From contig NZ_JALJWH010000001.1 in the NCBI RefSeq assembly GCF_024168825.1, forward strand, positions 3,286,001-3,350,000: a stretch of DNA of 64,000 nucleotides, read 5' to 3'. Below, one piece after another: positions 52,655-61,569 of the stretch (position 1 is its first letter; every line of letters begins with the position of its first letter). Under the pieces are notes generated by a model. The model worked only from the letters and a program-made list of their open reading frames with translations, made no database searches and had not been told where the DNA came from. The translations under genes were made by a program, and so were the position numbers. Origin of the DNA: Paenarthrobacter sp. A20. GTDB lineage: Bacteria > Actinomycetota > Actinomycetes > Actinomycetales > Micrococcaceae.

Positions 52655-53722
52655 ATGAAGGCACTCGTCTACGGTGGCCCCGGCGAAAAGTCCTGGACAG
52701 ACGTTCCGGATCCGGTCATCCTGCACCCCACCGACGCAATCGTTCGCATCGACACCACCACCATTTGCGGTACTGATCTGCACATCCTCAAAGGAGATGT
52801 CCCAGCGGTCCAGCCAGGGCGCATCCTCGGGCACGAAGGGGTAGGGACCGTATCCGATGTTGGGAGTTCAGTGAGTTCACTCCGCCGGGGGGACCGGGTG
52901 ATCATCTCCTGTATCAAGTCCTGCGGGCACTGCGGCAACTGCAGGAAGGGACTGTTTTCCCATTGTCTGGGTGATGAAGGACAGGCTGGAACCGGCTGGA
53001 TCTTCGGCCACCTCATCGACGGAACCCAGGCTGAATCCGTTCGGGTTCCCTATGCCGAGAACTCCCTGCACAAACTGCCCCACGGCGTGACCGACGACGA
53101 AGCCGTCATGCTCTCCGACATACTGCCCACGGCCTTCGAAATCGGAGTCCAGGCCGGACACGTGGCTCCGGGAGACGTCGTGGCCATCGTGGGGGCAGGA
53201 CCCATTGGACTGGCGGCCATGGCAACAGCCGGACTCCACGGTGCGGCAACGGTGGTGGCCATAGATCCAGACGAGGGCCGGCTCACCAAGTCCCGCGACT
53301 TCGGAGCCACCCACACGGTCAATCCCGGCAACCCCGAATGGATTGCGGACGTTCTCGCCCTCACTGATGGCGCCGGGGTGGACGTGGCCATGGAAGCGGT
53401 CGGATTACCGGAGACTTTTGACATGGCCCTGCGCTTGGTCCGCCCCGGCGGGCACGTAGCCAACATCGGGGTCCACGGAAAACCCGTCCAACTGCCCCTC
53501 CAGGACCTGTGGATCCAGAACATCAACATCAGCATGGGACTGGTCAACACCGACACCACCCCGATGCTGCTTCGCCTGGTGGCCCAACACAAGCTCCCTG
53601 CGGATAAGTTCGCTACGCATCATTTCGGGTTGGAGCAGATCATGGATGCCTATGACACGTTCTCGCGGGCGGCGGAAACAGGGGCCCTGAAGGTGGTTGT
53701 CAGCCGAAACCCTCATGACTGA
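52655..53722 (+). CDS. Zinc-dependent alcohol dehydrogenase
   Basis: A 355-residue medium-chain dehydrogenase: TTICGTDLHILKGD and GHEGVGTV for the catalytic zinc, CGHCGNCRKGLFSHC for structural zinc, VAIVGAGPIGLAAM for the nucleotide. It has the features of the secondary-alcohol/formaldehyde-like subgroup. It lies in the operon of PNPOx copies 3 and 4 and precedes the metal ATPase gene by nine bases. A role in redox balancing in low oxygen is inference. Confidence 0.85.
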   Translation: MKALVYGGPGEKSWTDVPDPVILHPTDAIVRIDTTTICGTDLHILKGDVPAVQPGRILGHEGVGTVSDVGSSVSSLRRGDRVIISCIKSCGHCGNCRKGLFSHCLGDEGQAGTGWIFGHLIDGTQAESVRVPYAENSLHKLPHGVTDDEAVMLSDILPTAFEIGVQAGHVAPGDVVAIVGAGPIGLAAMATAGLHGAATVVAIDPDEGRLTKSRDFGATHTVNPGNPEWIADVLALTDGAGVDVAMEAVGLPETFDMALRLVRPGGHVANIGVHGKPVQLPLQDLWIQNINISMGLVNTDTTPMLLRLVAQHKLPADKFATHHFGLEQIMDAYDTFSRAAETGALKVVVSRNPHD

Positions 53723-53731
53723 CCAGCGGAC

Positions 53732-55666
53732 ATGACACAACGTCTGCTGCACTCGGCCTTGCGCTTTCCGTTAGTGACAGCGACAGTCGTGGTGCTCGCC
53801 GCCGTCGCGGTCCTGGCTGCCATCGGACTCCTACCCGCAGCCCAAGGGCTGGCGAGCATATTTGCCCTTGGTGTTGCCCTCTACCGGGCCGGCACCATGA
53901 TTAAAGGGCTCCTGCACGGACGCTGGGGCATCGACCTCCTGGCCGTGATGGCCATTTGTTCAACTGTTGCGGTGGGGGAATACCTGGCATCCCTGATCGT
54001 GGTGCTGATGCTGACAGGCGGGGAAGCGCTGGAACAATTTGCCCAGGGCCGCGCAACCAAGGAGCTCCGTGCACTCCTGGATCGGTCCCCACGGAACGCG
54101 CACCGGGAACGTCCCGGCCTGCCCGTGGAAGATATCCTGGTCGATGCCGTGATCCCGGGGGACGTGCTGCTGGTCAGGCCGTCAGAGTTGGTTCCGGTGG
54201 ACGGTAGCTTGCTGTCCGACGTCGGAATCTTTGACGAGTCAGCGTTGACGGGCGAAAGCCTGCCTGCTGAGCGAACCAAGGGCGAACTGCTGCTCAGTGG
54301 CTCGATCAACGGGGCCGATGCCGTGCGTATGAAGGCTACGGCCACCGCCGGGGATTCCCAGTACAGCCAAATAGTCGCCTTGGTTCAGCAAGCCGCTGCA
54401 AGCCGTGCGCCGACGGTACGGCTTGCGGACAAATATGCTGTGCCTTTCACTCTGGTCGCCTTGGTGCTGGCCGGCGCTGCCTGGTTTTTCAGCCAGGATC
54501 CGGGACGGTTCGCTGAGGTCTTGGTGGTAGCCACCCCGTGCCCATTGCTGATTGCTGCACCTGTCGCGTTCCTTGCGGGGACCAGCAGGGCCGCACATGC
54601 CGGCATCATCATCAAAAACGCCGGGACGCTGGAGCAACTCAGCAGAGTCAAGACCGCCGTCTTCGACAAGACCGGGACCCTCACCCAAGGCAATCCTTCC
54701 CTGGCCGGAATCCGGGTAGCCCCGGCCTCGAAATTGTCCCAAGACGCCCTGCTGCAGTTGGCCGCCTCCGCTGAGCAGTATTCCACCCACGTCCTGGCGG
54801 CTTCAGTCATGGCAGCCGCCCGGGCGCGCGGCCTGGCGCTTGTACCGGCAACGAGCGCGAGTGAACATGCAACCAACGGGGTCACGGCCGACTGCGGAGA
54901 CCACCACGTAGTCGTCGGAAAACCTGCCTACGTCGGTTCCCTGGTGAGCGGCTTCGTCAAGACGGCACTGCCCGGAGGCCATCTCGGGATTTACGTCGGC
55001 GTGGATGGTGGTTTTGCCGGCACTCTGGTCATGAGCGATCCATTACGCCCAAATGCGAAGGACACCCTGACGGAACTTCGGAGGCTCGGGGTCGCTGAGA
55101 CGATGCTCCTGACCGGAGACACCGCAACGACAGCCCAACATATCGCTGCGGAGGCGGGCATCAGCAACGTCATGGCCGAATGCCTGCCTGCTGACAAAGT
55201 TACTGCCGTCGCGGCCCTTCCGCTCAGGCCCGTGATGATGGTTGGCGACGGCGTCAACGACGCTCCGGTACTGGCAGCGGCCGACGTCGGCATCGCCATG
55301 GGTGCCAAAGGTGCCACTGCGGCCAGCGAGTCGGCGGACGTGGTGATTATGGTCGATGACCTGTCCAAGGCCGCGGTCGCGGTTGGCATCGGTCAGCGTA
55401 CCCTTCGAATCGCGCGGACCAGCATTTGGACTGGGATACTGCTGAGCCTGGGCCTGATGGTGATGGCCTCGCTCGGCATGATTCCGGCTGTCGCCGGGGC
55501 GCTGCTGCAGGAGCTGGTGGATCTTGCCACCATTCTCAATGCCCTCAGGGCCTTGGGTCCCGGACGGTCTGTCGCGTCAGTGCAGGTTGCGGAGGGCCGT
55601 GGGGTCAATACCGCTCCGGCTCATCACCGAGTTCAAAGTGGCGGCCATGGACCCGGGTGGGAGTGA
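53732..55666 (+). CDS. P1B-type heavy-metal-transporting ATPase with a TPC motif
   Basis: A 644-residue P-type ATPase with eight predicted helices: TGES at 173-176, the metal motif TPCPL at 268-272 in the sixth helix, phosphorylated D312 in DKTGT and the hinge GDGVNDAP. It lacks an N-terminal metal-binding domain. TPC-type pumps are among the less studied P1B groups, so the metal is unknown. The last ~25 residues extend beyond the final helix, and the gene end overlaps the convergent PNPOx copy 5 gene by 62 bases. Confidence 0.83.
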   Translation: MTQRLLHSALRFPLVTATVVVLAAVAVLAAIGLLPAAQGLASIFALGVALYRAGTMIKGLLHGRWGIDLLAVMAICSTVAVGEYLASLIVVLMLTGGEALEQFAQGRATKELRALLDRSPRNAHRERPGLPVEDILVDAVIPGDVLLVRPSELVPVDGSLLSDVGIFDESALTGESLPAERTKGELLLSGSINGADAVRMKATATAGDSQYSQIVALVQQAAASRAPTVRLADKYAVPFTLVALVLAGAAWFFSQDPGRFAEVLVVATPCPLLIAAPVAFLAGTSRAAHAGIIIKNAGTLEQLSRVKTAVFDKTGTLTQGNPSLAGIRVAPASKLSQDALLQLAASAEQYSTHVLAASVMAAARARGLALVPATSASEHATNGVTADCGDHHVVVGKPAYVGSLVSGFVKTALPGGHLGIYVGVDGGFAGTLVMSDPLRPNAKDTLTELRRLGVAETMLLTGDTATTAQHIAAEAGISNVMAECLPADKVTAVAALPLRPVMMVGDGVNDAPVLAAADVGIAMGAKGATAASESADVVIMVDDLSKAAVAVGIGQRTLRIARTSIWTGILLSLGLMVMASLGMIPAVAGALLQELVDLATILNALRALGPGRSVASVQVAEGRGVNTAPAHHRVQSGGHGPGWE

Positions 55667-56027
55667 TCTCCACGTAGGTGTATTTGCGCGTCGGAATCCA
55701 CGGCTTCAGGGGCAGTTTGTCGGCCTCGTCGATCTCCGATTGCGACTCGATGACCCTGGCAGTCCCCTTAAGGACAACACTCCAGGCTTCGGCGTCGACA
55801 ATCTCCTCCACTTCGAAGGCGACCTTCTCATTGACGGTCAGCTCAGCGAGCTTTGTCCCCGGGTTCGTCCTCAGCAGCAGCCGCTGCTGGTGGGCGATGA
55901 AATTCAGGGGGTAGATGTCCGGCTCGCCCAGGACGCTCACTGCCAAGCGACCATGCTGGTTGCGTTCCAGGACCTTCCATGAGTCGGCTTCGGATAGGAC
56001 GGTTCCGGGGCGTTCGTCGGTTTCCAT
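55605..56027 (-). CDS. Pyridoxamine 5'-phosphate oxidase-family protein (copy 5)
   Basis: A 140-residue split-barrel protein: LSEADSWKVLERNQHGRLAVSVLGEPDIYPLNF, LLLRTNPGTKL, AWSVVLKG and HGRHFELGD. It lies closer to general F420/FMN-binding family members than copies 3 and 4. The ATG at 56027 has AGGAG ten bases upstream. A DosR-type box lies 106 bp upstream with a perfect TAGGCT -10. The 3' end overlaps the ATPase gene in the opposite direction. Confidence 0.8.
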   Translation of the reverse strand: METDERPGTVLSEADSWKVLERNQHGRLAVSVLGEPDIYPLNFIAHQQRLLLRTNPGTKLAELTVNEKVAFEVEEIVDAEAWSVVLKGTARVIESQSEIDEADKLPLKPWIPTRKYTYVEITPTRVHGRHFELGDEPERY

Positions 56028-56126
56028 GGGTCTTTGTCTCCTGGGTGGGGGTGGCTGCTGGCGAATCGCCACGTCACCGTTGGCTTCGATGCTCCCGAGC
56101 CTATGGCTGGCTCCCCGCCCCCAACA

Positions 56127-56140
56127 GAGTCCAAAGTCCC
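56127..56140 (-). promoter_or_regulatory. DosR-type box for PNPOx copy 5
   Basis: Core GAGTC-CAAA-GTCCC. The -10 is TAGGCT (56103-56098), the predicted start point is 56091 and the centre lies at -42.5. Confidence 0.68.
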
Positions 56141-56158
56141 GAGGGCGAAACAGCCATC

Positions 56159-56172
56159 GTGACCTTTGCCTC
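56159..56172 (+). promoter_or_regulatory. DosR-type box for the phosphate acetyltransferase gene
   Basis: Core GTGAC-CTTT-GCCTC. The -10 is GAACCT (56196-56201), the predicted start point is 56208 and the centre lies at -42.5. It is 32 bp from the divergent box. Confidence 0.6.
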
Positions 56173-56237
56173 TGGTGTGGACGGCCTGCGGGGTGGAACC
56201 TGTGAAGCATCGGATGACCGGCCCGGAGGGATACACC

Positions 56238-58307
56238 ATGGTCCAAGGCGTTTATGTTCTGTCCGTTGCACCGGAAGCCGGGAAGTCACTCGTGGTCCTG
56301 GGCTTGGCTGACGCGTTGCACCGCAGAACAGGCCGTCTGGGTTTCTACCGGCCAATCGTGAACGGAACAGATCCGGCCAACGACCCGCTCCTCAGGATGC
56401 TTCGCAGGCGGTACAAAATGGAGTCAGTCCGCTGCAGGGGCGGAATGACGTTGGCGGACGCCCGGGAAGCACTGGCGGCAGGCCGCGAGGACGAGGTTTC
56501 TTCCCGGGCACTCGAGGAGTATGGACGCATCGCGGAGGAATGTGACGTGGTTGTGGTGGACGGTTCGGACCTGAAGGGCGCGGACGCCGGGAGGGAGTTC
56601 GACCTGAACGCCCAACTGGCCACCAATCTCGGTTTGCCGGTTCTTGCTGTCATCGGGGCCCAGGGCCTGACCCCGCGGGAGACCACCCAGGCTGTGGCCG
56701 AGGCATCACGGCAGCTCGAGGCAGCCAGATGCACGGTGTTGTCCGTCGTGGTCAACCGCGCCCGGCCAGCGGGCATCGACACAGTCCGGGGAGCTGTTAG
56801 GGCAGCTACGGGAAGCCTGCCAAGCTATGTGATTCCCGAGGTTCCTGAGATATCGGCGCCCACCGTGGCCGATGTGGCGATGTCGTTGTCTCTTGAACGG
56901 CTCTCGGGCAGTGCAGAGCTGGACCGGGACGTGGGCAGCGTGCAGGTGGCCGCTATGAACGCGGAGAACTTCCTGCGGGTACTGGAGCCAGGGAACCTGG
57001 TGATTGTTCCCGGGGATCGCACTGATATTGTCCTGGCCTGCATGGCCTCGGCCTTGTCACCGGAGCTGCCCACGCCGTCCGGAGTCATCCTGACCGATGG
57101 CCTTGTCCCTGCCAGCTACGTTTTGCCTTTGGTGGCACATGCGCCATTCCCTGTCTTCGCTGAAACTGCGGATACCTACACTACGGCTCGACGGGTCTCG
57201 CGCGTCCGCAGCGAGATCCACTCCGGGGAAAGCCGCCGGCTCGCTGCAGCGTTGGGAGTGTGGGCCCGCTCGATCGACGAAACAGAGTTGCTGGAACGTC
57301 TGGCGCTGCCGCGTCCGGCAACCATGACGCCATTGCGCTTCCTCAATGACCTCGTTGAACGCGCCCGCCAGCAGAAGAAGCGCATCGTTCTGGCTGAGGG
57401 AACGGATAGCCGGGTATTGCGTGCGGCGGAGATTCTGCGTCGCAGGGATGTGTGCCGCGTGACGCTTCTTGGGAACCCGTCGGCGGTTCGGGAGCTTGCC
57501 CATGCCGAAGGTATCGAAGTAGCCGGCATCACGATCATCGACCCCGCCCACTCGCCATTACGTGATCGATTCGCGTTGGAATATCAGCGGTTGCGCGCCC
57601 ACAAGGGCGTGATCCTGGAACTGGCCAGGGAGGTCATGCTCGATGGCGCCTACTTTGGCACCATGATGGTCCACCTGGGAGAGGCCGATGGGATGGTCTC
57701 CGGAGCGGCGCACACCACAGCCAACACCATCCGGCCGGCGTTGGAGTTCATGAAGAGCCAGCAGGGCAACGGGCTGGTGTCCTCGGTGTTCTTCATGCTG
57801 TTTCCGGACCGCGTGCTGGTGTACGGGGATTGCGCCGTGGTGCCCGATCCCACGGACCGGCAACTGGCAGACATCGCGCTGGCATCGGCGACGACGGCGG
57901 GGCAGTTCGGCGTCGAGCCCAGGGTGGCTATGTTGTCGTATTCCACTGGCGTATCCGGCGCCGGGTCGGCGGTGGACAAGGTCAGGCGTGCCACGGAAAT
58001 GGTGGCGGCTGCCCGGCCGGACCTTGCGGTGGATGGGCCCATCCAGTACGACGCCGCGGTGGATGCGGCCATCGCGAGTTCAAAGTTGCCGTCCTCAGCC
58101 GTCGCGGGAAGGGCGACAGTGTTCATCTTCCCTGACCTGAACACAGGCAACAACACCTATAAGGCCGTGGAGCAGTCTTCTGGTGCTGTCGCCGTCGGGC
58201 CCATCCTTCAGGGGCTCCGGAAACCCATCAACGACCTGTCCAGGGGATCAACGATAGAAGACATCATCAATACCGTGGCCATCACCGCTGTCCAAGCACA
58301 GAGGTAG
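56238..58307 (+). CDS. pta: Phosphate acetyltransferase, long form
   Basis: A 689-residue phosphotransacetylase. The N-terminal ~210 residues form a P-loop domain (VAPEAGKSLVVLGLADAL), then a DRTGG-type regulatory domain (about 215-330), then the catalytic PTA domain from about 365 (RIVLAEGTDSRVLRAAEIL, GMVSGAAHTTANTIRPAL). It converts acetyl-CoA and phosphate to acetyl phosphate. The ATG at 56238 has GGAGGG at the correct distance. The partner acetate kinase gene is 4.7 kb away, at the window end, under another box. The stop lies two bases from the convergent universal stress protein gene. Confidence 0.9.
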   Translation: MVQGVYVLSVAPEAGKSLVVLGLADALHRRTGRLGFYRPIVNGTDPANDPLLRMLRRRYKMESVRCRGGMTLADAREALAAGREDEVSSRALEEYGRIAEECDVVVVDGSDLKGADAGREFDLNAQLATNLGLPVLAVIGAQGLTPRETTQAVAEASRQLEAARCTVLSVVVNRARPAGIDTVRGAVRAATGSLPSYVIPEVPEISAPTVADVAMSLSLERLSGSAELDRDVGSVQVAAMNAENFLRVLEPGNLVIVPGDRTDIVLACMASALSPELPTPSGVILTDGLVPASYVLPLVAHAPFPVFAETADTYTTARRVSRVRSEIHSGESRRLAAALGVWARSIDETELLERLALPRPATMTPLRFLNDLVERARQQKKRIVLAEGTDSRVLRAAEILRRRDVCRVTLLGNPSAVRELAHAEGIEVAGITIIDPAHSPLRDRFALEYQRLRAHKGVILELAREVMLDGAYFGTMMVHLGEADGMVSGAAHTTANTIRPALEFMKSQQGNGLVSSVFFMLFPDRVLVYGDCAVVPDPTDRQLADIALASATTAGQFGVEPRVAMLSYSTGVSGAGSAVDKVRRATEMVAAARPDLAVDGPIQYDAAVDAAIASSKLPSSAVAGRATVFIFPDLNTGNNTYKAVEQSSGAVAVGPILQGLRKPINDLSRGSTIEDIINTVAITAVQAQR

Positions 58308-58309
58308 TG

Positions 58310-58768
58310 CTAGCCCTTTTTATCCTGACTGACCACCAGGACGGGGCACTGCGCATGGGCCGAGCAGGCCCGGCTGACGGATCCAATGGGCTGATTGAGG
58401 AAACCGCCGGAGCCCCGCCTCCCCACCACGAGTAGTTGTGCCCCGTGGCTTTCTTCGACGAGGACCTTGGCTGGTTCGCCGAACTTGACCGTCACCGTTA
58501 GATCCTTGGGGCGGTCTGCACCGAAGGCTCGTTCCACGGCCTCATCGACCAGCCGCTTGGCGGTGTCTTCCAATTCCGTGGTGAAGCGTGTCAGTTCGGG
58601 CTCGAAGCGGGAAGCCATGAAGTAGTCGGACATTCCAATACAGGTGATCACCTCCAGGGGGCCTCCCAACGCAGCTGCCATGCGACCGGCCATCTGCAAG
58701 GTGTTGGAGGAATATTCGGATCCATCGACGCCGACAACGATCCGATCAGAGCGCGATTGTGTATTCAT
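58310..58768 (-). CDS. Universal stress protein, single domain (copy 4)
   Basis: A 152-residue UspA-fold protein with IVVGVDGSEYSS at the start and GRRGSGGFLNQPIGSVSRACSAHAQCP near the end, so the ATP loop is kept. The ATG at 58768 lacks a good ribosome site and is exactly the predicted start point of a DosR-type promoter, suggesting a leaderless mRNA. It is convergent with pta. Confidence 0.87.
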   Translation of the reverse strand: MNTQSRSDRIVVGVDGSEYSSNTLQMAGRMAAALGGPLEVITCIGMSDYFMASRFEPELTRFTTELEDTAKRLVDEAVERAFGADRPKDLTVTVKFGEPAKVLVEESHGAQLLVVGRRGSGGFLNQPIGSVSRACSAHAQCPVLVVSQDKKG

Positions 58769-58803
58769 GGGACCAGCCTGCCGTCCACCTGGCCGCCCCA
58801 CTA

Positions 58804-58817
58804 GGGTCGAAGGGCAC
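58804..58817 (-). promoter_or_regulatory. DosR-type box for USP copy 4
   Basis: Core GGGTC-GAAG-GGCAC. The -10 is CAGGCT (58780-58775) and the predicted start point 58768 equals the A of the ATG. The centre lies at -42.5. CTAGGGTCGAAGGGCACGG is repeated exactly at 61496-61514. Confidence 0.72.
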
Positions 58818-58834
58818 GGATCCGGCGAGCTGCA

Positions 58835-61435
58835 TCAATGGGGGAGGGCCCCTCCGTGGCGCAGCCGTTTGTAGAGCCAGTCCGCGCCGAGCACGCCGGG
58901 AATCGCCAGGAGCGCAACGGCAAAGCCAGGGAGCGGAGGAGGAGCCTGGCCCAGGATGCCCGCAACAGGAGGTAGGTAGAGGAACAGTGCCAACGCCGCC
59001 AGTTCCACCCCAACGGCCCACAGCAGCAACTTGTTGGTGAACCATCCCTGCTTCCACGCAGGAGCCGTAGCACTGCGGCAAGCGAAGGCAGTTGCCAACT
59101 GGCCAAGGACCACCGCCGTGAACGCAGATCCGGACGCGCCCATCAGCACTCCCGGGTCCAACGGATCCCCACGGCCCCAACCACTGCCAAAGAGCACCAC
59201 AGAGAAAGCACCCATGGCGAACAACGCCTCGGTGGGACCCATGACCGCAAACACCCTCAGCATGAGTTGCCGATCCAGGAGATGCCGCTTTTCGGGAGGC
59301 CGGCTCAACACGCGTTTACCTGGTGGCTCCGCCCCGAGCGCCAGCGCGGGAAGCAGGTCGGTTCCGATGTCCAAGGCCAGTATTTGGAGGACGCCGAGGG
59401 CCAAGGGGAATTGACCACCGGACAGTGCCCAAATCACGAAGGGCGTGAGTTCAGCGACATTGTCAGTCAGGTGGTACGTGAGGAACCGGTGAATATTTGA
59501 ATAGGTGGCCCGGCCCTGTTCTATGGCGGCGACGATGGTGGCGAAATGATCATCCAGGAGCACAAGGTCTGCGGCCTCACGGGCCACATCGGTGCCGCTG
59601 AGTCCCATGGCCACGCCGATATCGGCTTGACGCAACGCGGGACCGTCATTGACGCCGTCGCCGGTCATGGCAACAACGTGCCCGCGGCTCTGCAAGGCTT
59701 TGGCCACCCTCAGTTTCTGTTCAGGAGAAACCCGGCTCACCACCACCCCATCACGGTCCAGGAGGGCCCCAAGAACCTGTTCGTCATGGGGGAGGTCCGC
59801 GCCTTGGAAGACCAGGTCCGGGTGCCCCAGCAGGCCAATTTCCCGAGCAATCGCCGCTGCTGTGGAGGGGTGGTCGCCGGTGATCATCGCAATACGGATT
59901 CCTGCGCGCCTGGCCGTGGTGATGACGTTGGCGACGTCCGGCCGGGGTGGGTCGTGGAGGCCAATGAGGCCTAGTCCTTCGAGGTCCCGCTCAGCCTCGT
60001 CCGCGGGCCGGTCGCGCCAACTGCCGGCTGCTCCAGGCAGTTCCCTCGTGGCGACGGCAATGACGCGCAGGCCTTTGGCAGCCATGGTTTCCACTGCTTC
60101 GAACAGTTGGGCGGCTTCGACTCCGCAGAGGGGAAGGACGGATTCAGGAGCTCCCTTCAAGTAGAGGGTATTGCCCACCATCACAGACTCCCTCCTACGG
60201 TCGGCGTCGAAGGCGAACCTTACCGCTGGCTGAAGTTCCCTTGGTGGACTCCCCAACAGGCGTCGCGCCAGAACATCGATCGCAGCTTCCATGGGATCCC
60301 CGCTCGCTACCCATTCGTCGCCGTGGAGCACTGCGCGCCCCTGCGAAGCGGCCCGGGCTGCACAGGCCACCCGGAGGGCGTCGGGATGTCCCGGCCCTTC
60401 CACCCGGGCCTCGGGTGCGTAGCCGTCGCCGCTGATATGGAGCGGCCCTTTTAACGTGAAGACCTCGACGGCGTTCATCCGGTTTTGCGTCAGCGTGCCG
60501 GTCTTGTCGGTGCAAATGAAGGTCGTGGAACCGAGCGTCTCCACCGCTTCAAGGTTGCGGACCAGTGCGTTTCTGGATGCCATGCGCTGTGCGCCCATGG
60601 CGAGGGACAAAGTAACCGTTGGCAGTAAGCCCTCGGGGATGAGCGCAACCGCAACCCCAATGGCAAACAGGAAGGAATCACGCCACACAATTCCGACGAG
60701 GAGCGAAACCACAAAGAACAACCCGGCGACGGCGAGCGCCACGGTGGCAACCAAGCGGACTATTCTGCGCAGCTCCATGGTCAAAGGTGTTGGCGGAGCT
60801 TTGGTGCCGCTGGTCAGCGCTGCTATGGCTGCCAGCTTGGTGTTGGCACCGGTGGCGGTCACCAGCCCTTCGGCTTGGCCATTGACCAGGAACGTTCCGC
60901 CCCACGCTGTGTCCGTCGCGGTTTTGGGTACGGCCTCACTCTCTCCGGTGAGCATGGATTCATCGATGCTGCATGCTGATGCGGAGATGAACTGCACGTC
61001 TGCCGGCAACCTGTCTCCTGCGGTCAGGACCACCACATCTCCGGGTACCAAAGCACTCGCGTGCACGCTCTGAAGCCGCCCATCCCGCCGGACAGTGACG
61101 TCGGCGGGAAGCAGCCCTTGCAATCGTTCGGCTGCGTGTTGGGCGCGTTCCTGCTGAATATGGGCGAAGACGCCGTTGACGATCACCACGATGATGATGG
61201 CTATGCCCAGCTGTGGCATGCCTGCCACGTAGGCGAGTGCCGCTGCAACCCACAGCATCAGGGCGAAGAAGTGCGTCAGTTCCCCGAGCAGTTTTCGCCA
61301 TTGGGGGACGTTCTTGGCGGTGGGCAGAACGTTTGGTCCGCTTCGTCGCAACAAATCGCCGGCGGCCTTCGAGCTCAGGCCCTCGGCGCCCGGGGTCGCG
61401 GACAGCGAGGCGGGGGATGTGTTCCCAGGGGGCAT
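58835..61435 (-). CDS. P2-type cation-transporting ATPase (CtpF-like)
   Basis: An 866-residue P-type ATPase: TGES at 163-166, PEGLLPT in helix 4 at 267-273, D310 in DKTGT, and the hinge GDGVNDGPAL. The N-terminus is a short cation-ATPase domain and six C-terminal helices follow. It resembles the P2-type calcium/cation pumps, including CtpF (Rv1997) of the M. tuberculosis DosR regulon. The ATG has GGAGAAAAG in front. A DosR-type box 70 bp upstream predicts a start point at 61463. Confidence 0.86.
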   Translation of the reverse strand: MPPGNTSPASLSATPGAEGLSSKAAGDLLRRSGPNVLPTAKNVPQWRKLLGELTHFFALMLWVAAALAYVAGMPQLGIAIIIVVIVNGVFAHIQQERAQHAAERLQGLLPADVTVRRDGRLQSVHASALVPGDVVVLTAGDRLPADVQFISASACSIDESMLTGESEAVPKTATDTAWGGTFLVNGQAEGLVTATGANTKLAAIAALTSGTKAPPTPLTMELRRIVRLVATVALAVAGLFFVVSLLVGIVWRDSFLFAIGVAVALIPEGLLPTVTLSLAMGAQRMASRNALVRNLEAVETLGSTTFICTDKTGTLTQNRMNAVEVFTLKGPLHISGDGYAPEARVEGPGHPDALRVACAARAASQGRAVLHGDEWVASGDPMEAAIDVLARRLLGSPPRELQPAVRFAFDADRRRESVMVGNTLYLKGAPESVLPLCGVEAAQLFEAVETMAAKGLRVIAVATRELPGAAGSWRDRPADEAERDLEGLGLIGLHDPPRPDVANVITTARRAGIRIAMITGDHPSTAAAIAREIGLLGHPDLVFQGADLPHDEQVLGALLDRDGVVVSRVSPEQKLRVAKALQSRGHVVAMTGDGVNDGPALRQADIGVAMGLSGTDVAREAADLVLLDDHFATIVAAIEQGRATYSNIHRFLTYHLTDNVAELTPFVIWALSGGQFPLALGVLQILALDIGTDLLPALALGAEPPGKRVLSRPPEKRHLLDRQLMLRVFAVMGPTEALFAMGAFSVVLFGSGWGRGDPLDPGVLMGASGSAFTAVVLGQLATAFACRSATAPAWKQGWFTNKLLLWAVGVELAALALFLYLPPVAGILGQAPPPLPGFAVALLAIPGVLGADWLYKRLRHGGALPH

Positions 61436-61498
61436 CTTTTCTCCAATGCGGGAATGCCTGTTCGATGACAGACTCCACCGGGGAACTGCCCGCGTCTA

Positions 61499-61512
61499 GG
61501 GTCGAAGGGCAC
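61499..61512 (-). promoter_or_regulatory. DosR-type box for the CtpF-like ATPase gene
   Basis: Core GGGTC-GAAG-GGCAC. The -10 is GAGTCT (61475-61470), the predicted start point is 61463 and the centre lies at -42.5. The site is an exact 19-bp repeat of the one upstream of USP copy 4. Confidence 0.68.
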
Positions 61513-61520
61513 GGTAGGGC

Positions 61521-61534
61521 GGGACCTTCTGCCC
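61521..61534 (+). promoter_or_regulatory. DosR-type box for PNPOx copy 6
   Basis: Core GGGAC-CTTC-TGCCC. The -10 is TAGGCT (61558-61563) and the predicted start point 61570 equals the A of the ATG. The centre lies at -42.5, 22 bp from the divergent box. Confidence 0.65.
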
Positions 61535-61569
61535 TATATGGGGATAGCCGGAGGGGATAGGCTCGGCCA

